Both the position numbers and the translations under genes were made by a program. This document shows, piece by piece, positions 36,926 through 45,415 of a stretch of 52,060 bases of DNA. How positions within the stretch are numbered: position 1 is the stretch's first letter; the number at the start of each line of letters is the position of its first letter. The notes beneath the pieces were generated by a model. That model had not been told where the DNA came from. It saw only the letters and a program-made list of their open reading frames with translations, and ran no database searches. Source of the stretch: Chloroflexota bacterium (GTDB lineage Bacteria; Chloroflexota; Ktedonobacteria; Ktedonobacterales; JACDGC01); contig JAJYBV010000010.1 of NCBI GenBank assembly GCA_021778805.1, positions 1 to 52,060 on the forward strand, given 5' to 3'.

Positions 36926-37900
36926 ATGATGAAAAAGATTGCGATTTTAACATCGGGCGGAGATGCACCCGGCATGAATGCGGCAATTCGCTCTATAACA
37001 CGCTGCGCAATAGAACAAGATTGGAGTGTGTATGGTGTTCACGGCGGCTATAATGGACTGATGAATGGAGCTTTTGCGCCTTTAACCGCCCGTTCGGTCG
37101 GTGGCATTATGCAGCGCGGCGGCACTATGCTGGGAAGCGTTCGTTCCAAAGAATTTATGACAGAAGATGGCCGAAAAAAAGCCGCGGAAACACTGCAAAA
37201 TCAAAATATCACTGGCGTTGTTGTCATTGGTGGCAATGGGTCGCAAACCGGCGCCTATGCGCTTTCACAATTAGGCATACAGGTCGTTGGGGTTGCCTCT
37301 ACCATTGATAACGATCTTACCGGCAGTGATATTACCATCGGTGTAGATACCGCAATGAATATTGGACTTGAAGCAATGGATCGCCTGAAAACCACTGCGT
37401 CTTCACACCATCGGGCATTTTTGCTTGAAGTGATGGGCCGCGGCTGCGGATATTTGGCGCTGATGATTGGCATAACCGGCGGCGCCGAAGTTGTAGTCAT
37501 TCCGGAAATTGAATTAAACCCCGAAGAAGTAGCTCAGCAGCTTCGCGCCGCTTATGATCGCGGCAAAGAGCATGCGGTTGCGGTAGTGGCTGAAGGCGCA
37601 AAATATAACGCCGAAAAATTAATTGCATATTTTCGTGAACATGAGGTTCGTATTGGATTTGAACTGCGTTCCACTACCTTGGGACACGTACAGCGCGGTG
37701 GCGCGCCAACAGCGTTTGATCGGCTGTTGGGCACACGGCTTGGCGCCGGCGCAGTAGAAGCGCTTCAGCAAGGCAAAACAGGAGTTGTAGTTGGCTTGCA
37801 AGGCAATGTTGTTACGACCACCCCGCTTGAAGAAGTGGCCGGTAAAACCAAATCAATTGATCCGAAATTGTTCCAACTGGCGCATACTCTAAGCATATAG
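36926..37900 (+). CDS. pfkA: 6-phosphofructokinase
   Basis: Phosphorylates fructose-6-phosphate to fructose-1,6-bisphosphate. TSGGDAPGMNAAIRS (about 9-23) is the ATP-binding start, VVIGGNGSQTGAYAL the second phosphate-binding loop, STIDNDLTGSDITIG the catalytic Asp loop, LEVMGRGCGYLALM and GGAEVVVIPE the sugar-binding parts, and LRSTTLGHVQRGGAPTAFDR the C-terminal half. The loop has GGNGS where the best-known ATP enzymes have GGDGS. 324 aa; ATG 36926 or 36929 are equally possible, and the track's TTG 36923 is less likely. It stands alone behind a structured leader. Confidence 0.94.
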   Translation: MMKKIAILTSGGDAPGMNAAIRSITRCAIEQDWSVYGVHGGYNGLMNGAFAPLTARSVGGIMQRGGTMLGSVRSKEFMTEDGRKKAAETLQNQNITGVVVIGGNGSQTGAYALSQLGIQVVGVASTIDNDLTGSDITIGVDTAMNIGLEAMDRLKTTASSHHRAFLLEVMGRGCGYLALMIGITGGAEVVVIPEIELNPEEVAQQLRAAYDRGKEHAVAVVAEGAKYNAEKLIAYFREHEVRIGFELRSTTLGHVQRGGAPTAFDRLLGTRLGAGAVEALQQGKTGVVVGLQGNVVTTTPLEEVAGKTKSIDPKLFQLAHTLSI

Positions 37901-38113
37901 CGGTGTGTTGCAGATTTCACATGGTTTTTACCAATTTCTGTTAAAATAGTATAAATACACTAAACTATAGCAAGCAACCAAATAGCAATGGTAGAACAAT
38001 AGCAGGATTTTTGCCGGCAATACCACGAAATTCGGAAAGCAATGTTGCCAAATTCCGCAAGATACGGTATAGTGTATGATAGATATCTAACAATTGGGGG
38101 TTATCTGCGTTTT

Positions 38114-38911
38114 ATGCATCCGTTTTTTTTAAGTTTTGTATTCGATTGGGTTGTAGGCGGCTCATCATTTCTCGCCTCTACGGTAGAATTTGTTGAAGCG
38201 TTTACTATTGTACTTGTCGTGGGAATAACCATTAATTGGCGCAGCTCAATATTTGGCGCGATCTTGGCGTCCTTGGCGCTGGCCGTATTGGTGGCAATTT
38301 TTGGCGTATCGCTGGTGCGCTTTGTGCCGCTTTCCATTTTACGCTTAGTAGTAGGCTTTATCCTAGTGCTTTTCGGCATGAAGTGGCTGAAAAAAGCTAC
38401 TTTACGCTATAGCGGCAGAAAAGCGCTGCACGATGAAGAAGCCATATATGAAGAGGAAATGGCTCAGCTGAAAGCCAAAGGCGAAGTTATTCCTCAAAAA
38501 TTAAACCCGTTTGGTGTGGTCACATCCTTTAAAAGTGTGCTGCTGGAAGGGTTGGAAGTGGCATTTATTGTTATCACCTTTGGATCTACCGGCAGCAGTG
38601 TAGCCTCCGCTGGATCCAGCGCATTAGTATCTGCTATAATCGGCGCGGCAGCTGCACTGGTGATGGTGGGCGGTTTAGGCGCCGCAATCCGTGCGCCGTT
38701 AACCAAAGTTCCCGAAAATACCCTGAAATATGTGGTTGGCGTTATGCTGGCGTCCTTTGGCACATTCTGGGGCGGCGAAGGTTTGGGTATAGTTTGGCCA
38801 GGCAGCGACGCAATTCTATTTGGGCTGATTTTATTTTATCTTTTAGTAACGGTGCTGTTGATTCAAATTTTGCGGCCCGCTTCAGCAAAAACAGCGCAAA
38901 CTGCAGCGTAA
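38114..38911 (+). CDS. Polytopic membrane protein with FTR1-like Glu-x-x-Glu motifs
   Basis: About seven helices. Two carry paired acidic residues in the membrane, STVEFVEAFTIVLVVG (about 18-33) and VLLEGLEVAFIVITFG (about 140-155), separated by a charged cytoplasmic loop (HDEEAIYEEEMAQLKAKGE). Such ExxE helices occur in the FTR1 iron permeases and related uncharacterised families, so metal transport is a guess, helped by the NiCoT gene 5 kb away. The track ORF starts at 38042; ATG 38114 (MHPFFLSFVFDW) behind TTGGGGG is better, giving 265 aa. The next small gene follows after 17 nt. Confidence 0.72.
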   Translation: MHPFFLSFVFDWVVGGSSFLASTVEFVEAFTIVLVVGITINWRSSIFGAILASLALAVLVAIFGVSLVRFVPLSILRLVVGFILVLFGMKWLKKATLRYSGRKALHDEEAIYEEEMAQLKAKGEVIPQKLNPFGVVTSFKSVLLEGLEVAFIVITFGSTGSSVASAGSSALVSAIIGAAAALVMVGGLGAAIRAPLTKVPENTLKYVVGVMLASFGTFWGGEGLGIVWPGSDAILFGLILFYLLVTVLLIQILRPASAKTAQTAA

Positions 38912-38928
38912 TGAAAGGTGAATAATCT

Positions 38929-39147
38929 ATGCAACAAGTTTTTGGTGTAATAAAAGCTATATACAACTTTTTTGTTGGTGATATGGTTATTTTAATCGGC
39001 GCATTTGCTGTGTTTATCATCGCCGCAGGTTTGCTGAAAATTGAACCAAACTCTACCATATCGGGGGTAATTGGCGCATTTGTAGCCGTAGGTATGGCTG
39101 CTGCGCTCGGCTTCTCGCTGTACAGAGAAATACAGCCGCACAAATAA
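38929..39147 (+). CDS. Small two-helix membrane protein
   Basis: 72 residues with two hydrophobic helices (DMVILIGAFAVFIIAAGLL and ISGVIGAFVAVGMAAALGFS) and a short charged tail. AAAGGTG precedes ATG 38929. It begins 17 nt after the FTR1-like gene, so the two are probably co-expressed and may form a complex. No family recognised. Confidence 0.75.
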   Translation: MQQVFGVIKAIYNFFVGDMVILIGAFAVFIIAAGLLKIEPNSTISGVIGAFVAVGMAAALGFSLYREIQPHK

Positions 39148-39282
39148 ATTATCTGTGCCTCACAGGCAATTAAAACATTTGGTTTCTCATTTATATGAGT
39201 TTGATGAGCGGAACTTTCTTTTAAATACCGTGCGCTGCAACAATAGGTTTTGCCGCATTTGTTGAATACGCACACTGCAAAG

Positions 39283-39325
39283 CAGATCTCCTTCTTTGTA
39301 TGGAATGAGATCTGTTTATTGTATT
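39283..39325 (+). terminator. Probable terminator hairpin
   Basis: CAGATCTC (39283-39290) pairs with GAGATCTG (39307-39314), followed by TTTATTGTATTTAT. It ends the unit of the FTR1-like and small membrane genes. The rest of 39148-39450 shows no gene. Confidence 0.65.
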
Positions 39326-39450
39326 TATAGGTAAAAAAGGCCGAATATCTTGCAAGACAGATACTTTTACTATTGCCAAAATAGCGCTCATTTTGTTTTG
39401 ATACTACTCATATACGTACTTTTAAGTTTAAAGAACACAGGATTTTTTCA

Positions 39451-41088
39451 ATGCGATTAGAATACAAATGGCAGGCAACACTTATCGTTGCCATGGGCCT
39501 CTTTATGGCAGTGCTGGATAATACAGTAGTGAACGTTGCGCTGCCCAGTATCGATAACTTTTTTCATGTAGCAAATTATAACGATGTTGTATGGGTTGCT
39601 ACGGCGTATTTTCTTGCGCAAGCCGCGGTTATACCAGCGGTAGGCAATTTAAGTGATATATTTGGATCTAAAATTGTCTTTCTCATAGGTCTTGCTTGCT
39701 TTACGCTTGGCTCAGGCTTATGCGTTATTGCCCCTAATTTAGGGTTTCTCATAGCATTCAGGGTGTTTCAAGGATTAGGCGGCGGGGCGCTGCTGCCAAT
39801 TGTATACGCAATTGCCTTCAAGCAATTTCCACCCTATCAGAGGGGAATGGTATCTGCAACTATCGGTGTTCCGGTATTGCTGGCGCCGGCATTTGGCCCA
39901 ACAATTGGCGGTTATTTAACATCATACTTTGATTGGCGCGCTATTTTTATGGTGAATTTGCCAATCGGTGTATTAGTGTTTTTATTGGGATCCTTCATAT
40001 TAAAAGGGCGCGCCGCAGAACAGCAATCTGAATTACAGCAGAAGCCGGCAAATCAAGTTAAAAAACCATTCGACTTTTTGGGGCTTTTCTTGGCTATGTC
40101 TGGCGTAACTTCGCTTGTATACGGCATTTCACTCGCCTCGATAAATGGTTGGGCTGATGAAACTGTCAGAATCTCCATGATAACCGGAGCAGGAATTCTG
40201 GTTGTTTTCATTCTGGTAGAATTGTTTGTCGCAAAAGATCCGGTTATGGATTTAAGATTGTTCCGACATTATTCCTTTAGTATTGGTAACGTCCTTATAG
40301 GATTTATCGGAGCATTCTTTTTTGGCAGCGTTATGCTGTTTCCAATATTTTTCCAAAACGGTCTGGGATATTCACCGCTGAATTCCGGGGAAATATTTAT
40401 TTTGCAAGGATTAACTACCACATTTGGTGTATTTCTCTCCGGAAGGCTGTATAATAAAATCGGCCCCAGAGCATTAGTTGCTTTAGGCATATTTCTGGTT
40501 GCCATTTCCAGTTTAGGGTTAACCAATCTCAGTTTGTCAACTACAGGCTGGTCAATACAGGGATGGCTGGTTTTACGCGGTTTTGGCTTTGGCATAACCA
40601 ACACACCATTACAAACTTTTATTTTGTCGCGAGTAGAAAATATTCATTTAGCCAGAGCTTCATCGTTGGTAAGCGTTATGCGGCAAATATTTTCTGCCAT
40701 TGGCGTGGCTTGGATAACCACCTATTTTGCTCAGCAGGCAGGTACCCACGGCCAATCAATCGCTCAAACAATACAGTCACAACTAGCAGCGCATCCGCCA
40801 ACCGGGGTCGCCGCTCAATGCATATCGCAATTTAGCGCGCATGGGCAAACCGCTATTACAAACTGTATCGGTAACTATATAGCTACCAACGCTCTGATCG
40901 CCGGAGTAAACGATACTTTTACTATCGTAATGTATTTTCTGTTCATCGGCGCGCTCATTGCTTTGTTCATCGGTCGAGATATTAATGTGCAAAAATTGAA
41001 GCAATCTTTAAAAGCTGGTTTGCCAACAGATACACAATTTTCAGCAGATTCTGACAGAGATGAGATTCCTATGTTTGCCGGAGAATAA
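39451..41088 (+). CDS. MFS drug exporter, DHA2 (EmrB/QacA) family, 14 helices
   Basis: Proton-driven exporter of small molecules. The helix-1 signature LDNTVVNVALPSID (about 23-36) and motif C region IGVPVLLAPAFGPTIGGYL (about 140-158) are the family marks; GDLSDIFG-like NLSDIFGSKIVF is motif A. About 14 hydrophobic segments over 500 residues, with a long extracytoplasmic loop before the last helix (GTHGQSIAQTIQSQLAAHPP ... CIGNYI) and a polar C-tail. AGGA eight bases before ATG. 545 aa, complete. Substrates unknown. No regulator is adjacent. Confidence 0.93.
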   Translation: MRLEYKWQATLIVAMGLFMAVLDNTVVNVALPSIDNFFHVANYNDVVWVATAYFLAQAAVIPAVGNLSDIFGSKIVFLIGLACFTLGSGLCVIAPNLGFLIAFRVFQGLGGGALLPIVYAIAFKQFPPYQRGMVSATIGVPVLLAPAFGPTIGGYLTSYFDWRAIFMVNLPIGVLVFLLGSFILKGRAAEQQSELQQKPANQVKKPFDFLGLFLAMSGVTSLVYGISLASINGWADETVRISMITGAGILVVFILVELFVAKDPVMDLRLFRHYSFSIGNVLIGFIGAFFFGSVMLFPIFFQNGLGYSPLNSGEIFILQGLTTTFGVFLSGRLYNKIGPRALVALGIFLVAISSLGLTNLSLSTTGWSIQGWLVLRGFGFGITNTPLQTFILSRVENIHLARASSLVSVMRQIFSAIGVAWITTYFAQQAGTHGQSIAQTIQSQLAAHPPTGVAAQCISQFSAHGQTAITNCIGNYIATNALIAGVNDTFTIVMYFLFIGALIALFIGRDINVQKLKQSLKAGLPTDTQFSADSDRDEIPMFAGE

Positions 41089-41108
41089 CAAATGGAAGGG
41101 CATGTTGT

Positions 41109-42260
41109 ATGATCTATGACGCAGCCGTTATCGGCGCAGGAGCAATGGGATCCGCCGCGTTGTGGAGATGCAGCATGCGCGGCGCAAAAGTAATCGGATT
41201 TGAACAGTTCTATCCTGGCAACGACAAAGGCTCTTCGTATGGTGAATCGCGAATGATCCACGCCGTCAGCTTTGCAGATCCATATTACACGCCATTTGTT
41301 TTACAATCAATGCATATCTGGCGCGAATTAGAGGATGTCTGTGGTCTTTCACTTGTGCGCAGCAACGGGGCGCTGATAACTGCGACGGCTGATTCTGTTT
41401 TTCTGCAAAAAACGGAGCAAAGCGCACAAGAACACCAAGTGCCCTATACATTACTGACCAGCGTTGAGCACAACACGAAATATCCCCAGCGAATAGTGCG
41501 TGACAATGAAATTACGCTGTACGAAAAAAACGCCGGTTTTGCGCTGCCTGAAGCTTGTATTGTAAATATGGCTGAACAAGCGCTACTACACGGCGCCGAT
41601 ATACGCAGCGGCGCAAAAGTAACCAATATTGCTTGGAAAACCGATACCGCTGTTATTTCCGCTGAACACACTGAATTTAAGGCGCGCCGGGTAATTTTTT
41701 GCGCCGGCGCATGGACCAAATGGCTGATTCCGGATTTGCACTTGCCGCTGGAAGTAGAAAGACAAGTGCAATTTTGGACGTTGCCGTGCCGCGCAGAAGA
41801 CGCTGAACCCGGTGGAGATTTTGCGCCAGAACAGTTTCCGGTATTTCTGCACGAATACGCTCCTGATTCACTAATGTTCGGCTATCCGTCATTAGATTCC
41901 CGAACAATAAAATTAGTTGCGCGCCAAACCGGCCAAATTACTCACCCCGATATGCTGGATCGCATCGCGCACCAGGAAGACGCCGAGGTAGTTACGGCGT
42001 ATATCAATACATTTCTGCCAGGATTAATACCCGAGCCGTTAAACGCCAAAGTGTGCATGTATACCAATACCCCCGATAAACGTTTTATTCTTGGCGCACC
42101 AAACGCATACCCCACCGCAATTCTCCTTGCCGGATTTTCCGGACTGGGCTTTAAATTTGCCCCAATTTTCGGTGATATTGCGGCAGATCTTGCGCTTACA
42201 GGCGCAACTGCTTGGGATATTTCTCAATTTTCCCCCGACCGATTCCAAGAAAATAATTAA
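41109..42260 (+). CDS. Monomeric sarcosine oxidase-type flavoenzyme
   Basis: FAD enzyme that oxidises N-methyl amino acids, releasing peroxide and formaldehyde. IGAGAMGSAALWRCS (about 7-21) is the FAD fold. GSSYGESRMIHAVSF matches the family's second motif. KVCMYTNTPDKRFILGAP holds the Cys that bonds FAD covalently in sarcosine and N-methyltryptophan oxidases. AGFSGLGFKFAPIFGDIAADL is the C-terminal signature. 383 aa, full length. ATG 41109 lies 20 nt after the MFS gene with GGAAGGGC upstream, so they may share a transcript. Exact substrate not determined. Confidence 0.9.
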   Translation: MIYDAAVIGAGAMGSAALWRCSMRGAKVIGFEQFYPGNDKGSSYGESRMIHAVSFADPYYTPFVLQSMHIWRELEDVCGLSLVRSNGALITATADSVFLQKTEQSAQEHQVPYTLLTSVEHNTKYPQRIVRDNEITLYEKNAGFALPEACIVNMAEQALLHGADIRSGAKVTNIAWKTDTAVISAEHTEFKARRVIFCAGAWTKWLIPDLHLPLEVERQVQFWTLPCRAEDAEPGGDFAPEQFPVFLHEYAPDSLMFGYPSLDSRTIKLVARQTGQITHPDMLDRIAHQEDAEVVTAYINTFLPGLIPEPLNAKVCMYTNTPDKRFILGAPNAYPTAILLAGFSGLGFKFAPIFGDIAADLALTGATAWDISQFSPDRFQENN

Positions 42261-42281
42261 TCCGCTCTGCATTCAATAACT

Positions 42282-43014
42282 ATTTGGCTAATGAACTTTA
42301 ATATTTTAATCAGGATGAAGACCAACATAGTGGAGTACATTGAGTGCCCATTGTTGAACAAACACTGACCGGCTACACACGGGTGGAGGTGGGGAAACAA
42401 GCCACACGATGAATCGTGTGGTGTTCGTTTTGTGGCCATTTGGCCGCCAATACCGCTCCGAAGCCCAAGCGCCGCCCTATAGCGTTTGTTTTAGAGCATA
42501 CACCGCGCGGTACACCTGAGGCAATGCAATCCGGTAGGGGCGACCCTTGCGGTCGCCTTTGCCACTCGGCAATCACTATTGCCCTGTGAAAGATTTTCAT
42601 AAAAGAGATTTTGGGGACACCCCAAACCCCGCGCAAGGGGCTATCGCCCCTTACGAATCCCTGGTTACGCAGGTATATCTTATCCCTCTTTCATTGTTAA
42701 AGTTCATCATCGTGTGGTGTTCGTTTTGTGGCCACTTGGCCGCCAATACCGCGCCGGAGCAAAAGCATCACCCCATATCGTTTGTTTTAGAGCATACACC
42801 GCACGGTACACATGAGGCAATGCAATCCGGTAGGGGCGACCCTTGCGGTCGCCCTTGCTTTCCGGCTACCAATATTGCTTTGGGAATATTATTTAAAATA
42901 ATAATTTTTGGGGGACACCCCAAACCCCGCGCAAGGGGCATCCGCCCCTTACGAATCCCTGGTTACGCAGGTATATCTTATCCCTCTTTCATTGTTAAAG
43001 TTCATTAGCCAAAT
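42282..43014 (-). repeat. Composite dispersed repeat, copies G and H, with 20-bp perfect terminal inverted repeats
   Basis: ATTTGGCTAATGAACTTTAA at 42282-42301 is exactly mirrored at 42995-43014. Between them are two tandem family copies in reverse orientation, split near 42708 where TTAAAGTTCAT meets CATCGTGTGG. Each has GTGTGGTGTTCGTTTTGTGGCC, a CCGGTAGGGGCGACCCTTGCGGTCGCC hairpin and GGGGACACCCCAAACCCCGCGCAAGGGGC. No transposase is encoded, so it would need help from elsewhere to move. 43015-43350, before the NiCoT gene, shows no convincing gene. Confidence 0.85.
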
Positions 43015-43350
43015 CTTCATCCAAATCCTCGTGCCAGGTGTATTATTTGTAGCAGAATAATCGTATTTGCAACTAGTCGCATATGCGATAACACTTGATC
43101 TTCATGCATATAATTTTCTACAATGTAGAACGGATATACAGAAACATCATTACTAATGGCCATTGCATGCATGCGTTTAATTGCTGCAAAAACGGATGAA
43201 TCAATATTTTGCAAAGAAATATTGGACAATTTATCTGCATAAAGGTAAAAAACCCATGCAAAAAACCATTATACAAATGCTCGCCGGTAACATTAAGTAT
43301 GTTTCGGCACAGCAGTGACCGCAGGCTGGAAGCGGAAAGGATTGCAGAAC

Positions 43351-44427
43351 ATGTTAGCGTTACGCCGGATATTTACCGATTCAACGCCTCAAGTGCGCCA
43401 TAAAGTTACGGGAATGTATATAATTTTGCTGAGCGCCAATGCCATATTGTGGGCAATTACAGTATATTATTCTATTCGATTTCCATTTTTGCTGCCAATT
43501 GCCTTTGCGGCATATGGCTTTGGCTTGAAACACGCCGTAGACGCCGACCATATTGCAGCAATAGATAACGTAACACGCAAATTGATGCAAGAAAAAAAAC
43601 AGCCGGTAACTGTTGGTTTATTTTTCTCGTTGGGGCATTCCAGCGTTGTCGTTATTATGTCAGTGCTGGTTGCCGCAGGAGTAAGTTTTATACGCAAAGG
43701 TTTAGTCAATGGATCTTCTAACCTGTTAACGGTATTCGGATTGATTGGAACCTCCATTTCAGCAATATTCCTGATCGTCATAGGTGTTATCAACCTTGTT
43801 ATCTTATTTCAAGCCCTGAACGCCTTTAAATATGCCGCAGCAGGAAACCCGATTGGCGATGATATAGATGAATACCTGAATAAACGTGGCTTTTTTGCCC
43901 GGATATTTCGCGGTTTATTTAAATCAATAGATAAAAGCTGGAAAATGTATCCCGTTGGCTTCTTGTTTGGCTTGGGATTCGACACCGCTTCGGAGATCGC
44001 AATTTTAACCGTTTCCGGTTCACTTGCGACCCAAAGCATACCGTTTTATGTTGTGCTGCTGTTTCCGCTGCTGTTTACCGCCGGTATGAGCCTTATAGAC
44101 ACCACCGATGGCATATTAATGCTCGGCGCATATGGCTGGGCGTTTATGAAACCGATTCGCAAATTATACTATAATGTATCCATCACTACCATCTCTGTTT
44201 TTGTCGCATTTGTAATCGGCGGTATCGAAACTATCAGCGTCATCAGCGGGCTGCTGAACTTGCATGGCGGCGTTTGGGATGTGGTGAACGGTGTAAGTTT
44301 CGGCAAAGTTGGTATAAGCATAGTTATCATATTGCTATTAAGCTGGGCGATATCAAGTATTATTTACCGCGCTAAGAAATATGATGATATTGAGCTGAGC
44401 GCTACACAAGCCGGAACACCTGAGTAG
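43351..44427 (+). CDS. NiCoT-family nickel/cobalt transporter
   Basis: High-affinity Ni2+/Co2+ importer. The family signature HAVDADHIAAIDN (about 49-61, HX4DH) is intact, followed by LFFSLGHSSVVV, LGFDTASEIAIL and LLFTAGMSLIDTTDG, the other conserved metal-path motifs. About eight helices. AAAGGA nine bases before ATG 43351 (MLALRRIF) sets the start; the track's 43315 start has no site. 358 aa, normal. No nickel enzyme or cobalamin gene lies in the window, so which metal is used is unknown. Confidence 0.95.
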   Translation: MLALRRIFTDSTPQVRHKVTGMYIILLSANAILWAITVYYSIRFPFLLPIAFAAYGFGLKHAVDADHIAAIDNVTRKLMQEKKQPVTVGLFFSLGHSSVVVIMSVLVAAGVSFIRKGLVNGSSNLLTVFGLIGTSISAIFLIVIGVINLVILFQALNAFKYAAAGNPIGDDIDEYLNKRGFFARIFRGLFKSIDKSWKMYPVGFLFGLGFDTASEIAILTVSGSLATQSIPFYVVLLFPLLFTAGMSLIDTTDGILMLGAYGWAFMKPIRKLYYNVSITTISVFVAFVIGGIETISVISGLLNLHGGVWDVVNGVSFGKVGISIVIILLLSWAISSIIYRAKKYDDIELSATQAGTPE

Positions 44428-44462
44428 CCGCTCTATAAATATTCCGGCAGGTAAAAAGCAGC

Positions 44463-45311
44463 ATGACAGCAGATTTTCAATGGTCTAAATATGGCATAAA
44501 CTGGGGCAGCCGCTCCTATGTAATGGGAATTATTAATATCACACCGGATTCTTTTTCGGGAGACGGCTTAGCCAAAACTCCGGATGAATCAGCGTGGGCG
44601 GAATTGGCGGCCGCTCAGGCGCAGCGGTTTATTGCGGAAGGCTCTGATTGCTTAGATATTGGCGCAGTTTCTACCCGGCCAAAAGCGCAAGAAGTACCTT
44701 ATGAAGTAGAGCGGCGCCGACTGATACCCGCAGTTAAAGCCGTAGTCGCATCTGCTTCCAAGAAAATACCTATTTCCATAGACACAACCGATGCGCGCAT
44801 TGCCGAAGAAGCGCTGGATTGCGGCGCTTCAATCATCAATGATATCAGCGGGCTGCAAGGAGACCCTGCCATGGCAAAGGTTGCAGCGAAAGCGCGCTGC
44901 GGGATAGTTATTATGGCAAATTTGCGAAAAGACCGCCGCGCATCTGTTATGAGCGATGTTACAAGATTTTTAGCATCGTCGCTGGATATCGCATATCAAG
45001 CCGGGATTGCACAAGAAAAAATGAGTATCGATCCCGGATTTGGTTTTGGCCCGCTACCCTCTGAAAATATTACCATGATCCGTATGCTGGATACCCTAAA
45101 AGTATTTGGTTTGCCAATTGTATTTGGCGCATCACGAAAATCTACTCTCAGCAAACTTTTGGCTGGCGCGCCACCGGCTGATCTTCTGGAAGCGTCTTTA
45201 GCGGCTGCGGTAGCGGCAATTTTGCATGGCGCTGATATGGTTCGGGTACACGATGTAGCCGCCACGGTTAAAGCGCGCGCCGTCGCCGACGACATCCGCT
45301 TTGGGCTGTAA
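44463..45311 (+). CDS. folP: Dihydropteroate synthase
   Basis: Joins p-aminobenzoate to hydroxymethyl-dihydropterin pyrophosphate in folate synthesis; target of sulfonamides. MGIINITPDSFSGDG (about 20-34) is the pyrophosphate loop. DIGAVSTRPKAQEV is loop 2, with Val where many enzymes have Glu-Ser. SIDTTDARIAEEAL, IINDISG, IDPGFGFG and GASRKSTLSKLL complete the TIM barrel. 282 aa. It is 35 nt after the NiCoT gene; no other folate gene is nearby. Confidence 0.92.
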   Translation: MTADFQWSKYGINWGSRSYVMGIINITPDSFSGDGLAKTPDESAWAELAAAQAQRFIAEGSDCLDIGAVSTRPKAQEVPYEVERRRLIPAVKAVVASASKKIPISIDTTDARIAEEALDCGASIINDISGLQGDPAMAKVAAKARCGIVIMANLRKDRRASVMSDVTRFLASSLDIAYQAGIAQEKMSIDPGFGFGPLPSENITMIRMLDTLKVFGLPIVFGASRKSTLSKLLAGAPPADLLEASLAAAVAAILHGADMVRVHDVAATVKARAVADDIRFGL

Positions 45312-45358
45312 CCATTATCGGAAAAATAAGTTTCATGCAGTATTACCAAGAACAGCAA

Positions 45359-45392
45359 AAAGAGGCTGGAAGCAAATTCGTCCAACCTCTTT
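45359..45392 (-). terminator. Terminator between folP and the Asp-box lipoprotein gene
   Basis: AAAGAGGCTGGA and TCCAACCTCTTT form a 12-bp stem with one mismatch. Read on the minus strand it is followed by TTTTTGCTGTTC, so it mainly ends the lipoprotein transcript. It may also stop folP. Confidence 0.75.
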
Positions 45393-45415
45393 AAGATTGC
45401 GCCAATACAAGCTGC

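Noticed and set aside
43017-43229. 70-aa minus ORF before the NiCoT gene
   Set aside because: Starts with TTG and no good ribosome site; no recognisable features. Possible but not supportable.
43015-43350. Cobalamin or NiCo riboswitch before the transporter
   Set aside because: Searched for the known conserved boxes by eye and found none.
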